Shown here: piece after piece, positions 42,342-51,014 of the stretch
Layout of the letters: every line of letters starts with the position of its first letter
How positions within the stretch are numbered: position 1 is the first letter of the stretch
DNA from: Rubrivivax sp.
GTDB taxonomy: Bacteria; Pseudomonadota; Gammaproteobacteria; Burkholderiales; Burkholderiaceae_C
Length of the DNA: 58,516 nucleotides
Reading direction: 5' to 3'
Assembly (NCBI GenBank): GCA_016707445.1
Contig: JADJHR010000021.1
Span: 1-58,516, forward strand
The notes under the pieces: model-generated
What the model was told of the DNA's origin: nothing
Databases searched by the model: none
What the model saw: the letters and a program-made list of their open reading frames with translations, nothing else
Translations under genes and position numbers: made by a program

Positions 42342-45300
42342 CTACGTCGGCACACCCGCGGCCGCCCGGGCGAGCAGGCCAGCGTTGGCGGGGTGGCGGC
42401 GCAGGAAGCCGTCGCGCCATGCGTCGGGCATTTGCCGGGACGTAGCGTGCAACCATTGCGCGCCACGCTGGATCAACGATCTGGCGCCCGCCGCTTCGCC
42501 GGTGGCCTGCAGGACCTGAGCGGCCATCAGCCACAGATCGGCCCGGTCGATGTCGAACGGGGCGCAGCTTGCAAGCAGCGCCTGCACGCCATCGAGATGC
42601 CGCCACGCACGGTCGACGTCACCAAGCACCATCGACGCCTGGGCAGCTGCCGTTGCCGCGTGCAGCAGCAGCCCGGGTCGCCCGAGGGTTCCACGTTCGA
42701 GCAGCACGCGCTCGCAGGCGGCCAACGCCCGCTCGCCGGGAAGCGAGCGGGCGACTTCGAGTGCGAGCAAGCTGCGATGAAACGGCGAGTCGATCGACGC
42801 CAGCATCGCCTCGGCCTCGTTGACCAGCGTGCTCCGGCTGCGCCCCAGCATGCGCGCCGCACGCAGACGCAATCCGACGCGACGGGCACGAAACCTTGCT
42901 GCAATCGTCTTGTCGTCGGTGATCAGCGCATCAAGCGCGCGCTCGACCTGGCCGAGCGACAGCCACAGATGCGCATGGTGGTTTTCGGCAAGCACGCAAT
43001 CGGTGCGCATCTCACCGTCGCCGTCAGCGCGTGTGCGAAGCTGTTCCAGCGCCGCAGCGAAGGTCTGGTCACCTGCCAGGTAGTCGCCCATGTCCCGTTG
43101 AACAGCGCCGAGATTGAGGTCGATCACCAGCCCGCTGCCCTGGCCGTGCATGCGGTCGCGCAACTGCTGGGCCTCCATCAGCACGTCCCTGGCCTCCGGG
43201 AGCTGGCCACTCCAGTGCAGCAGCAGGCCGAGGTTGCTCAACGCGGGAAGAAGCCGTGCCCACAGGGCTGCTGCGCGCAGCTCGGCGATCGCCTGCCGTG
43301 ACGCCTCGACCGCTGGTCCCAGGTGATCCACGAAGCCGAGAACGCCCGCCATCGCCAGATGAAAGTCACCCCGCTCCGCGGGCCGGCCATGCGACATCAC
43401 CCATTCCTGGTGGGCCTGCAGTGTCTGTATTGCCAGCGCCTCTTCGCCGCGCAGCGCCAGGCGCCACGCCGTGGCACGGCCGAACTCGAAGGCGATGCGT
43501 GGCTGGCCGAGTACCAGCGCACGATCGATCGCAGCCAGGCCGAGCTCGAGGGCATCGGTCTGCGAACGATCGGCATCCCAGCCCTGGCGGCACAGCAAGG
43601 CACGAAGGCGCTGCTCTTCGGTGGTCGCGAGCGCGTCCATGCGTTGCATGCAGGACTGGCGAGCCAGCATCGCGTCGGGTGCCAGATGCACGGCTTGACG
43701 GTCCTCGAGCACATCGAACAGCGCGTCGATGGCGCCGCACTGTTCGAAGCACGCCGCCGCAGCGTCGAGCAGCTCGCTCTGCTCGATCGGAAGGGACGCC
43801 TCGGCGGCCGCCTGGGCTGCCGTTCGATAGGCGTCACCGGCGCGTCGCTGCTCACCGGCGGCTTGCCAATGCATGGCCACGTGTGCGGGCTGGCCCTCGT
43901 GCTGCTCGAGGTAGTCGGCAACAAAGCGATGCATGAACTGCGCCACCGAGTGCGGAATCGTGCGCTTCACGCCGACGGCGATCACGTCGTGAACGAACTG
44001 CCGGCCATACAGTACCTGGCGCAGCTCGAGCTCGCGCAGCGGGGCGCTGAGGGCCAGCGGTGAGCAGGCCAGGGCCGCGGCCGCCAGCGGCACGCTGAAG
44101 CTCTGGCCCGCGATGGCTGCGAGCTGGGCGAGATGGCGTGCCTGGGGGCTGAGCAGACCGACGCGCTGCTCGATCACCGTCACGATGTCCGGCGGCAGCG
44201 GCAGCTCAGGCAGCCTCATCACCTCATCACCGCCCAAGGCGAGCAGAAGCTTCACCGACTCGAGCACGAACGCCGGGTTGCCGCCCACGCGCGGCCACAG
44301 CCGTTGTGCCAGCACGGCCGTGTCCAGGCCCGTCAAACCGAGCGAGCCGATAAGCTCGCTGGTAGCAGCCGCGTCGAGCGCCGCGATCTCGATGCGCCGG
44401 AAGCGCTCCACATCGTCGAGCGAGGCCCGCCAGCGTGCGCCCCTGGCCACCACTTCGTCCCATCGGGCGGCGAGCACGAAGCGCAAGGGCACGGGCGTCA
44501 AGCTTGACGACGAGCCTGAGGTCATGTCGATGACGGCCTCGACACTCGCGGTGTCCGCGAGTTGCAGGTCGTCGAGCAACAGCGCCGCGCAGCCCCGGGA
44601 CAGGCAGGCAGCCAGCAGCCGGGACACCGCAACCAGGCAATGCCGACGCTGATAGTCGCTTGCCACCGCCACCGGTGCCTCGCCGCGCAGCAAATCCGCC
44701 AGGCGCGGCAGCAGGCGTGCCGCCTCGCGCAGATCGTCGTCGCCCAAAGTCGGCTCGAAGCGGTCGATGGCGGTCAGCAGCAATCGCTCAAGCGACGCGT
44801 AGGGCACTTCGGCATCGCCGGGTCGGGCACCGGCGAATCCGCAAGGCCCGACGGCAGCCGCAAACTCGGCCAGCAGCCGGGTCTTGCCGACGCCGGCTTC
44901 GCCGCACAGCAAAGGCGTCTTGTCGCTTCGCCAGGCGGCAATCAGCCCATGCAGCGAGGCTTGGCGGGCAATCAGCCTTGGCGGCCGCAACACGGTGACC
45001 GGAATCGATGCAGCCCGGGCGGGCGGTGCCGGCGCTGCCTGTGCAGCCGCACTGGCGGCCAGGATGGTCTCGCCCAGCTGGCGTGTGGCCTGTGACGGCA
45101 GCGCGCCGTAGAGCTGACGCAGCATATCCTTGCAGCGGTCCCAGACGGCGATGGCTGCGGCGGTGTCACCGCGCAGGTACAGCACTTCCATCTGGGCGCG
45201 GTAGGCCTCCTCGGACTCTCGGTCCCTCGCCAGCAGCGCGTCGGCCAGACGCAGGGCGTCGTCGAGCAAGCCGGCCTGCACGGCCTCTCGGATCGCGCCC

Positions 45301-45728
45301 AGGCGTTGGGCGCGCTGCGTCGAGCGTTGCGACTCGCGCTGCGCTTCGAGCCAGCGTGTCGCGTCTTCGCAGTCCTCGTATTCGAAGCGCGCCAGCAACT
45401 CTTCATCGGCCGAGGCCGCAGATTCGACGCGCAGCACCGACCCAAGAGACAGCACGCCGCCGACGTCGATCAGCAGCTCGGCCCCGGCCGCCTGGCGCAG
45501 CACCGCCAGACGCTGGCGAAGGTTGCCGCGCGCACGCGCATCCGACACGTCGGGCCACAGCAAGCGCGCGAGCTTGCTGCGCGGTGTCGGCCCCTCAACC
45601 GAAAGATAGGCCAGCAGCAGGGCCTGCTTGCGTTCCAGCGCGATCCGACTGCCGCCTGAGGTCAGCAGCTGCGCGACGCCGTGCAGGCTGACATGGATCG
45701 CGGGGTTGCCGCCGGAAAGTGCTGACAT
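42342..45728 (-). CDS. BTAD/SARP-like transcriptional regulator with ATPase and TPR-like domains
   Basis: 1128-residue regulator. Residues about 8-90 form an OmpR-type winged helix (RIALERKQALLLAYLSVEG, SKLARLLWPDVSDARARGNL), followed by the bacterial transcriptional activator domain (about 100-215, LRLADALLARDRESEEAYRA). A STAND-type ATPase comes next (LLCGEAGVGKTRLLAEFAAA Walker A, CAALLLDDLQLADTASVEAV Walker B). The C-terminal half is a helical repeat region. ATG at 45728 is chosen since similarity begins there. Direct repeats with 11-bp spacing lie just upstream. The signal sensed is unknown. Confidence 0.85.
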   Translation of the reverse strand: MSALSGGNPAIHVSLHGVAQLLTSGGSRIALERKQALLLAYLSVEGPTPRSKLARLLWPDVSDARARGNLRQRLAVLRQAAGAELLIDVGGVLSLGSVLRVESAASADEELLARFEYEDCEDATRWLEAQRESQRSTQRAQRLGAIREAVQAGLLDDALRLADALLARDRESEEAYRAQMEVLYLRGDTAAAIAVWDRCKDMLRQLYGALPSQATRQLGETILAASAAAQAAPAPPARAASIPVTVLRPPRLIARQASLHGLIAAWRSDKTPLLCGEAGVGKTRLLAEFAAAVGPCGFAGARPGDAEVPYASLERLLLTAIDRFEPTLGDDDLREAARLLPRLADLLRGEAPVAVASDYQRRHCLVAVSRLLAACLSRGCAALLLDDLQLADTASVEAVIDMTSGSSSSLTPVPLRFVLAARWDEVVARGARWRASLDDVERFRRIEIAALDAAATSELIGSLGLTGLDTAVLAQRLWPRVGGNPAFVLESVKLLLALGGDEVMRLPELPLPPDIVTVIEQRVGLLSPQARHLAQLAAIAGQSFSVPLAAAALACSPLALSAPLRELELRQVLYGRQFVHDVIAVGVKRTIPHSVAQFMHRFVADYLEQHEGQPAHVAMHWQAAGEQRRAGDAYRTAAQAAAEASLPIEQSELLDAAAACFEQCGAIDALFDVLEDRQAVHLAPDAMLARQSCMQRMDALATTEEQRLRALLCRQGWDADRSQTDALELGLAAIDRALVLGQPRIAFEFGRATAWRLALRGEEALAIQTLQAHQEWVMSHGRPAERGDFHLAMAGVLGFVDHLGPAVEASRQAIAELRAAALWARLLPALSNLGLLLHWSGQLPEARDVLMEAQQLRDRMHGQGSGLVIDLNLGAVQRDMGDYLAGDQTFAAALEQLRTRADGDGEMRTDCVLAENHHAHLWLSLGQVERALDALITDDKTIAARFRARRVGLRLRAARMLGRSRSTLVNEAEAMLASIDSPFHRSLLALEVARSLPGERALAACERVLLERGTLGRPGLLLHAATAAAQASMVLGDVDRAWRHLDGVQALLASCAPFDIDRADLWLMAAQVLQATGEAAGARSLIQRGAQWLHATSRQMPDAWRDGFLRRHPANAGLLARAAAGVPT

Positions 45729-45818
45729 CGAAAGCGAAGCGACAGCTGTGGCCGCTGAGGATGCACGAAGGAACAACCCGCCGTCGAGCCAGGCAACCCC
45801 GCGTTCAGGGGGGTTGGG

Positions 45819-45850
45819 TGACGCTGCAATGACGCTGCGCAACCTATGGT
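45819..45850 (+). promoter_or_regulatory. Direct-repeat promoter 1 (SARP-type architecture)
   Basis: TGACGCTGC occurs at 45819 and again at 45830, exactly 11 bases apart, and a -10 like TATGGT begins at 45845. The second repeat starts 15 bases before the -10. SARP regulators bind 7-mers at 11-bp spacing with 8 bases to the -10, which this fits. It points to the small zinc-ribbon gene at 45862 and lies between it and the BTAD regulator gene. Confidence 0.6.
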
Positions 45851-48195
45851 GGACTCTTGCCATGCCGCAACCCGCATCCGATCCTCCGTTCTCGACACGG
45901 TCGACGCCGTTTCGCGAGGAAGAGCTTGTGCGCGCCGAACGCCGAGGCAAGCAGGTGCTGCTGTATGCGGCGCACGGCCCGCTCGGCGGCGCCTTCGCCT
46001 GCGCACGCTGCGGTGCAAGCGAGCTGCAGCCCGACCTGCTGGCGCATCGCGCCGACTGCCCCTATCGGTCTGCACGTCGCGGATGACGCTGCGATGACGC
46101 AGCCGGCCCTACATTCAAATTGCCCGATCCGCAAATCAAGGAAATGACCATGCTCGCAACCAAGCCCATGCCGATAACCCCCGGCACCCTGAGCGGTGCA
46201 AGCTTGACGCTCGCCGCCGCACTGATGGCCTGCGCGCTGCCGGCCTCTGCAGACCCCGTTCCCGCGCTCTACGCGATCACAAGTGCCGGCACCTCGCAAT
46301 ACAACTACAACACCTTTCAGGGCGTCGTCACCTCGAGCGGCACGAGCTCGGGCACGACCGCGCTCAACGCCCCGGCGGCGTTCAGTAATTCCTATTCCGA
46401 CGAAGGGGGAGGGAGCTTCCACGGCATCCAGACAGCCACGGCGAGCGCCGACTACGCCACCGCAGGCTTGCATGCCGCAGTGTTCACCGAAGGTTTCTCC
46501 CAAGGCAGGGCACACGCCCAACTCGACGATACGATCACGTTCAACGTCGCCGGCGCCAGCGCGTCGACGGTCACCTCGATCGGCCTCGACCTCACGCTCG
46601 ACGGGACGATCAGCGCCCTCGAGCACGCCGGGTACCTGTACAACCTGAAGATGTATGCCAGCGGCCGCGGTGGACTCAGCGCAGGCTGGACCACCCAGTT
46701 CTACGACTCCCCAACCGATCCGCGCAACTACGTCGGCTGGGCGGTGTCGGGCGGCGCTGGTGAACCGGGCGGTTTCGAGCACTTCGAGGTGCTCGCCGAC
46801 AGCGCCACCCACAAGCACTTGCACGGTACCTTCACCATCACCGGGGCGCAGACAGCCTTCGACATCTTCCTGGGATTCAACTTGTCGTGCAGCAGCGGCA
46901 CCGACTGCGACTTCGGCAACTCGGGGCACCTGAGATTCGACATGCCGGACAACGTCAGCTACACCAGCGCCTCGGGACTGCTTCTGACAGGCGGCCCCAT
47001 AACGTCGGTGCCGGAGCCGGCTACCTTGGCTCTGCTTCTTGCAAGCCTTGGTGTGCTCGGCCTTGTTGAACTCACGCGAGCGCACCACGCGCATCACCGA
47101 GAGCTTCACGCCGTAGCCCGCGAGTGGGCCGTAGACGCTGAACCCGATGGACGCCTGCGCCACCAGCGGGCGCCTCGTCACGCTGTGGCTGCTGCGCAGC
47201 AGGTTGCCGTCGAGCGTGAAATCGTAGGCCACGAGTCGACCTTCGAGCATGGCGAACAGGTGCGCGCCAGGGCGTGCGCGCACCTGCGCGCTGCCGTCCC
47301 GCAACGCGGGTGTCGTGGGCGGTCGGTTCTCAGCGCCGGGGCGGATCGGATAGCTGCCGAAATCGTTCGGCATGTTCCAGCCGATGCGCACTTCGCCGCC
47401 AACGCTGGCCGAGGTTTCGATGTTCCCCAGCCGCAGGCTCAACGAACGAATCGAGTCGGCCGAGAACCCCGCAAGCTGCGACTTGACACCGCGGTGGTCG
47501 CGCCACTTCTGCTCGCGCGCCAACTGCAGCGCGGGCTCGTTGCCGAGCTGGTGATCCCAACCCTGGAATCTCTCGACCTTGTTCACGCGGTGCACGAGGT
47601 CCTGCGTCTGCCGTGCCATCGAAAGCGGTCCGATCACGCCCAGCGTGACCTCGCGCGTATCGAGCATCTCGACCTTGGCCTGCTCGTCGAGCCGGCGCCG
47701 GTTCCAGGACAGGCCCACGTACAGCAGCCCGGCATAGGGCCGGTCGTTGCTGATCAGGTCGCTGCGCGCAGCGTCCGTGGGCGTGTACATCGACTGGCCC
47801 ATCTTGACAACCACGTTCTGGGGTTGTGATGAATTGGCACTGCCACGCCAGAAGCCGGGGTCAAGCCACCCGATCAGCGCAGCATGCAAGCGCAACGGCA
47901 AGGGCAGGCAGCCCAGGTCCGCATTGCCCGCAACGTTGCGGGAGATGGCAGTCAGCGACACGCCGTTGGTGTAGTTGTTGTCCGTATCGGCGAAGAGGTC
48001 GTTCTCGAGCCGGGCGGTATGGCCGCGAAACTCGATCGAGCCGCCCGGACTGCTCTCGACGCCTTGTTGCGCCTGCACAGACCCATCGGTCGGTGCGGCC
48101 GCCGCGCCAGGCAACGCCACCATGCTCACGACAAGGCCCAGCCCAAGCCGTCGTGCCAGGTTGCCCAATCTGCGCCGGTGGTAAATCAAGCTCAT
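45844..48195 (-). CDS. lpxR: LpxR-family (DUF2219) outer-membrane lipid A deacylase, 3' end lost and read through
   Basis: Native part: about residues 1-375 (48195 to about 47070). A signal peptide (RLGLGLVVSMVALPGAAAAP) precedes the LpxR motifs ARLENDLFADTDNNYTNGVS and DLISNDRPYAGLLYVGLSWN and the segment VERFQGWDHQLGNEPALQLA. Family members end with SREF-x then a last beta-strand; here REFN is followed by KAEHTKACKK, which is antisense PEP-CTERM sequence. The frame stays open to 45844, giving 783 residues. The final barrel strand is lost, so folding is doubtful. It lies 22 bases after the small membrane protein. Confidence 0.78.
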   Translation of the reverse strand: MSLIYHRRRLGNLARRLGLGLVVSMVALPGAAAAPTDGSVQAQQGVESSPGGSIEFRGHTARLENDLFADTDNNYTNGVSLTAISRNVAGNADLGCLPLPLRLHAALIGWLDPGFWRGSANSSQPQNVVVKMGQSMYTPTDAARSDLISNDRPYAGLLYVGLSWNRRRLDEQAKVEMLDTREVTLGVIGPLSMARQTQDLVHRVNKVERFQGWDHQLGNEPALQLAREQKWRDHRGVKSQLAGFSADSIRSLSLRLGNIETSASVGGEVRIGWNMPNDFGSYPIRPGAENRPPTTPALRDGSAQVRARPGAHLFAMLEGRLVAYDFTLDGNLLRSSHSVTRRPLVAQASIGFSVYGPLAGYGVKLSVMRVVRSREFNKAEHTKACKKQSQGSRLRHRRYGAACQKQSRGAGVADVVRHVESQVPRVAEVAVGAAAARQVESQEDVEGCLRPGDGEGTVQVLVGGAVGEHLEVLETARFTSAARHRPADVVARIGWGVVELGGPACAESTAAAGIHLQVVQVPGVLEGADRPVEREVEADRGDRRRAGAGDVERDRIVELGVCPALGETFGEHCGMQACGGVVGARRGCLDAVEAPSPFVGIGITERRRGVERGRARARAARGDDALKGVVVVLRGAGTCDRVERGNGVCRGRQRAGHQCGGERQACTAQGAGGYRHGLGCEHGHFLDLRIGQFECRAGCVIAASSATCRPIGAVGAMRQQVGLQLACTAACAGEGAAERAVRRIQQHLLASAFGAHKLFLAKRRRPCRERRIGCGLRHGKSPP
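45862..46086 (+). CDS. Small zinc-ribbon-like protein
   Basis: 74 residues: an N-terminal charged region (FREEELVRAERRGKQVLLYA) and a putative zinc site CARCGASELQPDLLAHRADC (C-x2-C then H-x3-C). I do not recognise a family. The ATG lies only about ten bases after the predicted transcription start of the direct-repeat promoter and has no strong ribosome-binding site, so it may be nearly leaderless. Its TGA stop is part of the second direct repeat. The lpxR read-through frame on the other strand covers it. Confidence 0.55.
   Translation: MPQPASDPPFSTRSTPFREEELVRAERRGKQVLLYAAHGPLGGAFACARCGASELQPDLLAHRADCPYRSARRG
46084..46115 (+). promoter_or_regulatory. Direct-repeat promoter 2 upstream of the PEP-CTERM gene
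   Basis: TGACGCTGC at 46084 and TGACGCAGC at 46095 are again 11 bases apart, and the -10 TACATT starts at 46110, 15 bases after the second repeat, as in copy 1. It precedes the PEP-CTERM gene start at 46150. The 3' flank also keeps CCTA in both copies. Confidence 0.65.
46150..47829 (+). CDS. PEP-CTERM sorting-domain protein, 3' end lost and read through into antisense lpxR
   Basis: Native part: about residues 1-307 (to about 47068). It has a signal peptide (ASLTLAAALMACALPASADP), a Ser/Thr/Gly-rich beta domain with two Cys (NLSCSSGTDCDFG), and the sorting signal VPEPATLALLLASLGVLGLV. The usual Arg-rich end and stop are missing. The frame then runs 250 residues antisense to lpxR to 47829. ATG at 46150 has AAGGA seven bases upstream. 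In intact relatives the protein is exported and sorted by exosortase. A deletion joining two convergent genes is the likely cause; the read-through part carries no known domain. Confidence 0.75.
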   Translation: MLATKPMPITPGTLSGASLTLAAALMACALPASADPVPALYAITSAGTSQYNYNTFQGVVTSSGTSSGTTALNAPAAFSNSYSDEGGGSFHGIQTATASADYATAGLHAAVFTEGFSQGRAHAQLDDTITFNVAGASASTVTSIGLDLTLDGTISALEHAGYLYNLKMYASGRGGLSAGWTTQFYDSPTDPRNYVGWAVSGGAGEPGGFEHFEVLADSATHKHLHGTFTITGAQTAFDIFLGFNLSCSSGTDCDFGNSGHLRFDMPDNVSYTSASGLLLTGGPITSVPEPATLALLLASLGVLGLVELTRAHHAHHRELHAVAREWAVDAEPDGRLRHQRAPRHAVAAAQQVAVEREIVGHESTFEHGEQVRARACAHLRAAVPQRGCRGRSVLSAGADRIAAEIVRHVPADAHFAANAGRGFDVPQPQAQRTNRVGREPRKLRLDTAVVAPLLLARQLQRGLVAELVIPTLESLDLVHAVHEVLRLPCHRKRSDHAQRDLARIEHLDLGLLVEPAPVPGQAHVQQPGIGPVVADQVAARSVRGRVHRLAHLDNHVLGL

Positions 48196-48217
48196 GGCCA
48201 ACACCGCACGCACTGGA

Positions 48218-48640
48218 TCAAGCCCGTTGCCCGACGCCGGTCGAATCCAACTTCAACGCGGCCACACCGAACCACACCATCGCCATCACCATGGCGACCC
48301 CACCAATGAGCACGAGGGCTGGCGGCACCCCGAAGGCCACCTCGGACAGAATGCCCAGCGGCATCAGCATGCCCACCAAGGTCAGCCACGAAATCGCCTT
48401 CGCCGAGAAGGCACTGATCGGCAGGCGCATCAACAGATAGCCGACGACGATATTGATGAAGGCAAACAGGTTGCCGTGCACATGCGCCAAGCGCGATTCG
48501 AAATGCTTGCCCACGCCATAACTGGCGATCCAGGCCTCCTTGCCTGGCGCGAAGTCGCGCAAAAAGATCAGCACGAAGCCATACACCATGAACGCGGCGA
48601 GAAACAGGAAACCGGCGGCGAGATTCTTCTTTCCTTGCAT
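48218..48640 (-). CDS. Small four-helix membrane protein of unknown function
   Basis: 140 residues with about four hydrophobic helices (LAAGFLFLAAFMVYGFVLIF, LFAFINIVVGYLLMRLPISA, and two further). A His motif SRLAHVHGNLFAF precedes helix two and might bind haem, distantly like styrene oxide isomerase-type proteins; this is weak. ATG at 48640 follows AGAGGGA. lpxR lies downstream, so the two probably form a transcription unit. Confidence 0.6.
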   Translation of the reverse strand: MQGKKNLAAGFLFLAAFMVYGFVLIFLRDFAPGKEAWIASYGVGKHFESRLAHVHGNLFAFINIVVGYLLMRLPISAFSAKAISWLTLVGMLMPLGILSEVAFGVPPALVLIGGVAMVMAMVWFGVAALKLDSTGVGQRA

Positions 48641-48781
48641 GAGTTTTCCCTCTTGAAGTTGGGTTGACGACCGTACCGGATGATGATTTGGAGCACCCTG
48701 CACGCACCTGGGCTGCGTTTCATGACGATGCTCTTTTGTGCCTGCGGTTCAACATCGGCGCACATTCGATATCAGGCACCG

Positions 48782-49894
48782 CTACACCGCCGTCTTCTTG
48801 AAGCGCCCGCCGGCGAATCCGAGCAGCAGGCTGCCCAGCACCGCGAGTGCCACGAACTGCATCCACAGCGCCTGGAAGCCGACACCCTTGAGAAAGATGC
48901 CGCGCACGATCTCGAGGTAGTGGCGCGTCGGGTTCAGCAGCGTCAGCCACTGGAAGACCTCAGGCATGCTGCTCACCGGGAACATGAAACCCGAAAGCAG
49001 GATCGTCGGCATGAAGACGAGGAAGCTGGCCATGAAGGCCTCCTGCTGCGTTCTCGAGATGGTCGATATCAGCAAGCCCAGCCCCAGGCCCGACAGCAGG
49101 TACAGCACGCTGGCCACCAGCAAGGTGAAGAAGTTGCCGACGAACGGCACCTTGAACCACAGCAGCGCGACCGCCGCAACCACCAGCAGGTCGGCCAGCC
49201 CGATGAGCGCGAACGGAATCGTCTTGCCGGCGATCAACTCGAACGCGCTCAGCGGCGTGACCATCAGTTGCTCGAGCGTGCCGATCTCACGCTCGCGCAC
49301 CACCGCCAGCGAGGTGAGCAGCAGGCAGACCAGCAGGATGATCGCGCCCATCACCGCGGGCACGTTGTAGTCGCGGCTCTTCAGGTCAGGGTTGAACCAG
49401 GCGCGCTCGCTCAGGTCGAGCGCCAAGGCCATGCCGCCGGCACGCTGTGCACCAAAGCTCTGCACGATGCGTTCGGCGTAACCCAGCGCCACCGTGGCGG
49501 TATTCGAATTGCTGCCGTCGACCAGCACCTGCAGGCGTGCCCCGCTGCCGCTGGCCAGTGCAGCAGCAAACCCCACCGGCACCGTGATGCCGACGATGGC
49601 GTCGCCATGCTGCAGCGCGTCCACCAGATCGGCCGGCCGGGAAGAGCGCCCCACCACACTGAAGAAGCCCGATGCGGTGAACGCCTCGACCAGTTCGCGC
49701 GAGACCTGCGTGCGGTCCTGGTCGACGACAAAGGTCGGGGTGTTGCGGATGTCGGTGGATACGGCATAGCCGAAGATCACCAGCTGGATCACCGGCGCGA
49801 TGAAGATCACGCGCGCCAGCCGCGGATCGCGTGCGATCTGCAGGAACTCCTTGCGCAGAATCTCCCAGATGCGTTGCACCGAGTCGCGCCCCAT
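48782..49894 (-). CDS. ABC-2 type transporter permease (YbhR-like)
   Basis: 370 residues: one N-terminal helix (RVIFIAPVIQLVIFGYAVST), a large extracytoplasmic domain (VVDQDRTQVSRELVEAFTAS), and five C-terminal helices including VREREIGTLEQLMVTPLSAF and SGFMFPVSSMPEVFQWLTLL, the ABC-2 signature. Last gene of the exporter operon; its ATG is coupled to the previous permease. It should form a heterodimeric channel with that permease. The substrate is unknown; YbhFSR-type systems export drugs or cations. Confidence 0.88.
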   Translation of the reverse strand: MGRDSVQRIWEILRKEFLQIARDPRLARVIFIAPVIQLVIFGYAVSTDIRNTPTFVVDQDRTQVSRELVEAFTASGFFSVVGRSSRPADLVDALQHGDAIVGITVPVGFAAALASGSGARLQVLVDGSNSNTATVALGYAERIVQSFGAQRAGGMALALDLSERAWFNPDLKSRDYNVPAVMGAIILLVCLLLTSLAVVREREIGTLEQLMVTPLSAFELIAGKTIPFALIGLADLLVVAAVALLWFKVPFVGNFFTLLVASVLYLLSGLGLGLLISTISRTQQEAFMASFLVFMPTILLSGFMFPVSSMPEVFQWLTLLNPTRHYLEIVRGIFLKGVGFQALWMQFVALAVLGSLLLGFAGGRFKKTAV

Positions 49895-51009
49895 CAGCGG
49901 ATCTCCTTGCGGAAAACGAAGATCGCCAGCGCCAGCCCGATGACGGCGAAGCCGATCATCAGCAACCCCTGGACACGCAGCACATCGGCCCCGACGCCCT
50001 TGAGGAAGATGCCGCGCGTGACGACGAGAAAGTAACGCGCCGGCACCAGGTAGGTCAGAAGCTGCAGCGCCTTGGGCATGACGTCGATCGCATACATGAA
50101 ACCCGACAGCAGAAAGGCCGGCAGGAAGGTCAGGATCATCGCCATCTGTGTGGCCAGCAATTGCGATCGCGCCACCGCCGAGATGAAGATGCCCAGGCCG
50201 AGCGCGCCGATGAGGAACGAGGTGGACAAGGCCATCAGCAGCCACACCGAGCCATGGAAGGGCACGCCGAAAAGCCACACGCCGAGCACGACGCACATCA
50301 CGACGTCGGCCAAGCCGATGGCGATGTAGGGCAGCAACTTGCCCAGCACGACCTCGGCGCGTGTCACCGGCGTGGCGGCAAGCTGCTCCATCGTGCCTCG
50401 CTCCCACTCGCGGGCGATGGTCAACGAGGTCAGCATCGCGGCGACGATCATCATGATCACCGCGATCAGCCCCGGCACGATCATGTTGCGCGAGGTGAGC
50501 TCTTCGTTGTACCAGACCCGGCTCTCGGCGGTGATGGGTCGCTGCACGATGCGCCCGTCGAGCTGCGCCTTGAGCGAGTAGGTCTGCGCAATGGCGCGCG
50601 TGTAGGCCAGCACGATGGTGGCGCTGTTGGCGTCCGACCCGTCCACCACGGCCTGCACCTGCGCGGTCTGGCCACTGCCCAGCTTGCGGCCGAAATCCGG
50701 TGGAATGACAAGCACGAGTTGTGCCTTGCCATGGTCGAGCAGGCTGCCGATGTCGCTGGTGCGCGCGATCGGCGTGCTGAACTCGAAATAGCCCGAGGCG
50801 CGGAAGGCGTCGATGAGCTGGCGCGATTGCGCCGAGTTGTCCTGGTCGAGCAGCGCGGTACGCACGTTGCGCACGTCGAAGCTGATGGCGTAGCCGAACA
50901 GCAGCAACAGCAGCAGCGGCAGCAAGAAGGCCAGCACCAGGCTGCGCGTATCGCGGCGCAGCTGGATCACCTCCTTGTGTGCCATGGCCCACAGGCGCCA
51001 GAAGTTCAT
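49894..51009 (-). CDS. ABC-2 type transporter permease (YbhS-like)
   Basis: 371 residues, paralogous to the next permease: helix LVLAFLLPLLLLLLFGYAIS, external domain (DQDNSAQSRQLIDAFRASGY), then AREWERGTMEQLAATPVTRA, SGFMYAIDVMPKALQLLTYL and YFLVVTRGIFLKGVG. ATG at 51009 lies five bases after the ATPase gene; an in-frame upstream extension overlaps that gene and is rejected. It overlaps the following permease by the ATG itself. Confidence 0.88.
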   Translation of the reverse strand: MNFWRLWAMAHKEVIQLRRDTRSLVLAFLLPLLLLLLFGYAISFDVRNVRTALLDQDNSAQSRQLIDAFRASGYFEFSTPIARTSDIGSLLDHGKAQLVLVIPPDFGRKLGSGQTAQVQAVVDGSDANSATIVLAYTRAIAQTYSLKAQLDGRIVQRPITAESRVWYNEELTSRNMIVPGLIAVIMMIVAAMLTSLTIAREWERGTMEQLAATPVTRAEVVLGKLLPYIAIGLADVVMCVVLGVWLFGVPFHGSVWLLMALSTSFLIGALGLGIFISAVARSQLLATQMAMILTFLPAFLLSGFMYAIDVMPKALQLLTYLVPARYFLVVTRGIFLKGVGADVLRVQGLLMIGFAVIGLALAIFVFRKEIR

Positions 51010-51014
51010 GGCGT

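Noticed and set aside
45844..47060. C-terminal 400 residues of the lpxR frame as a new domain
   Set aside because: It is antisense to the PEP-CTERM gene, so it is read-through and not a recognised domain.
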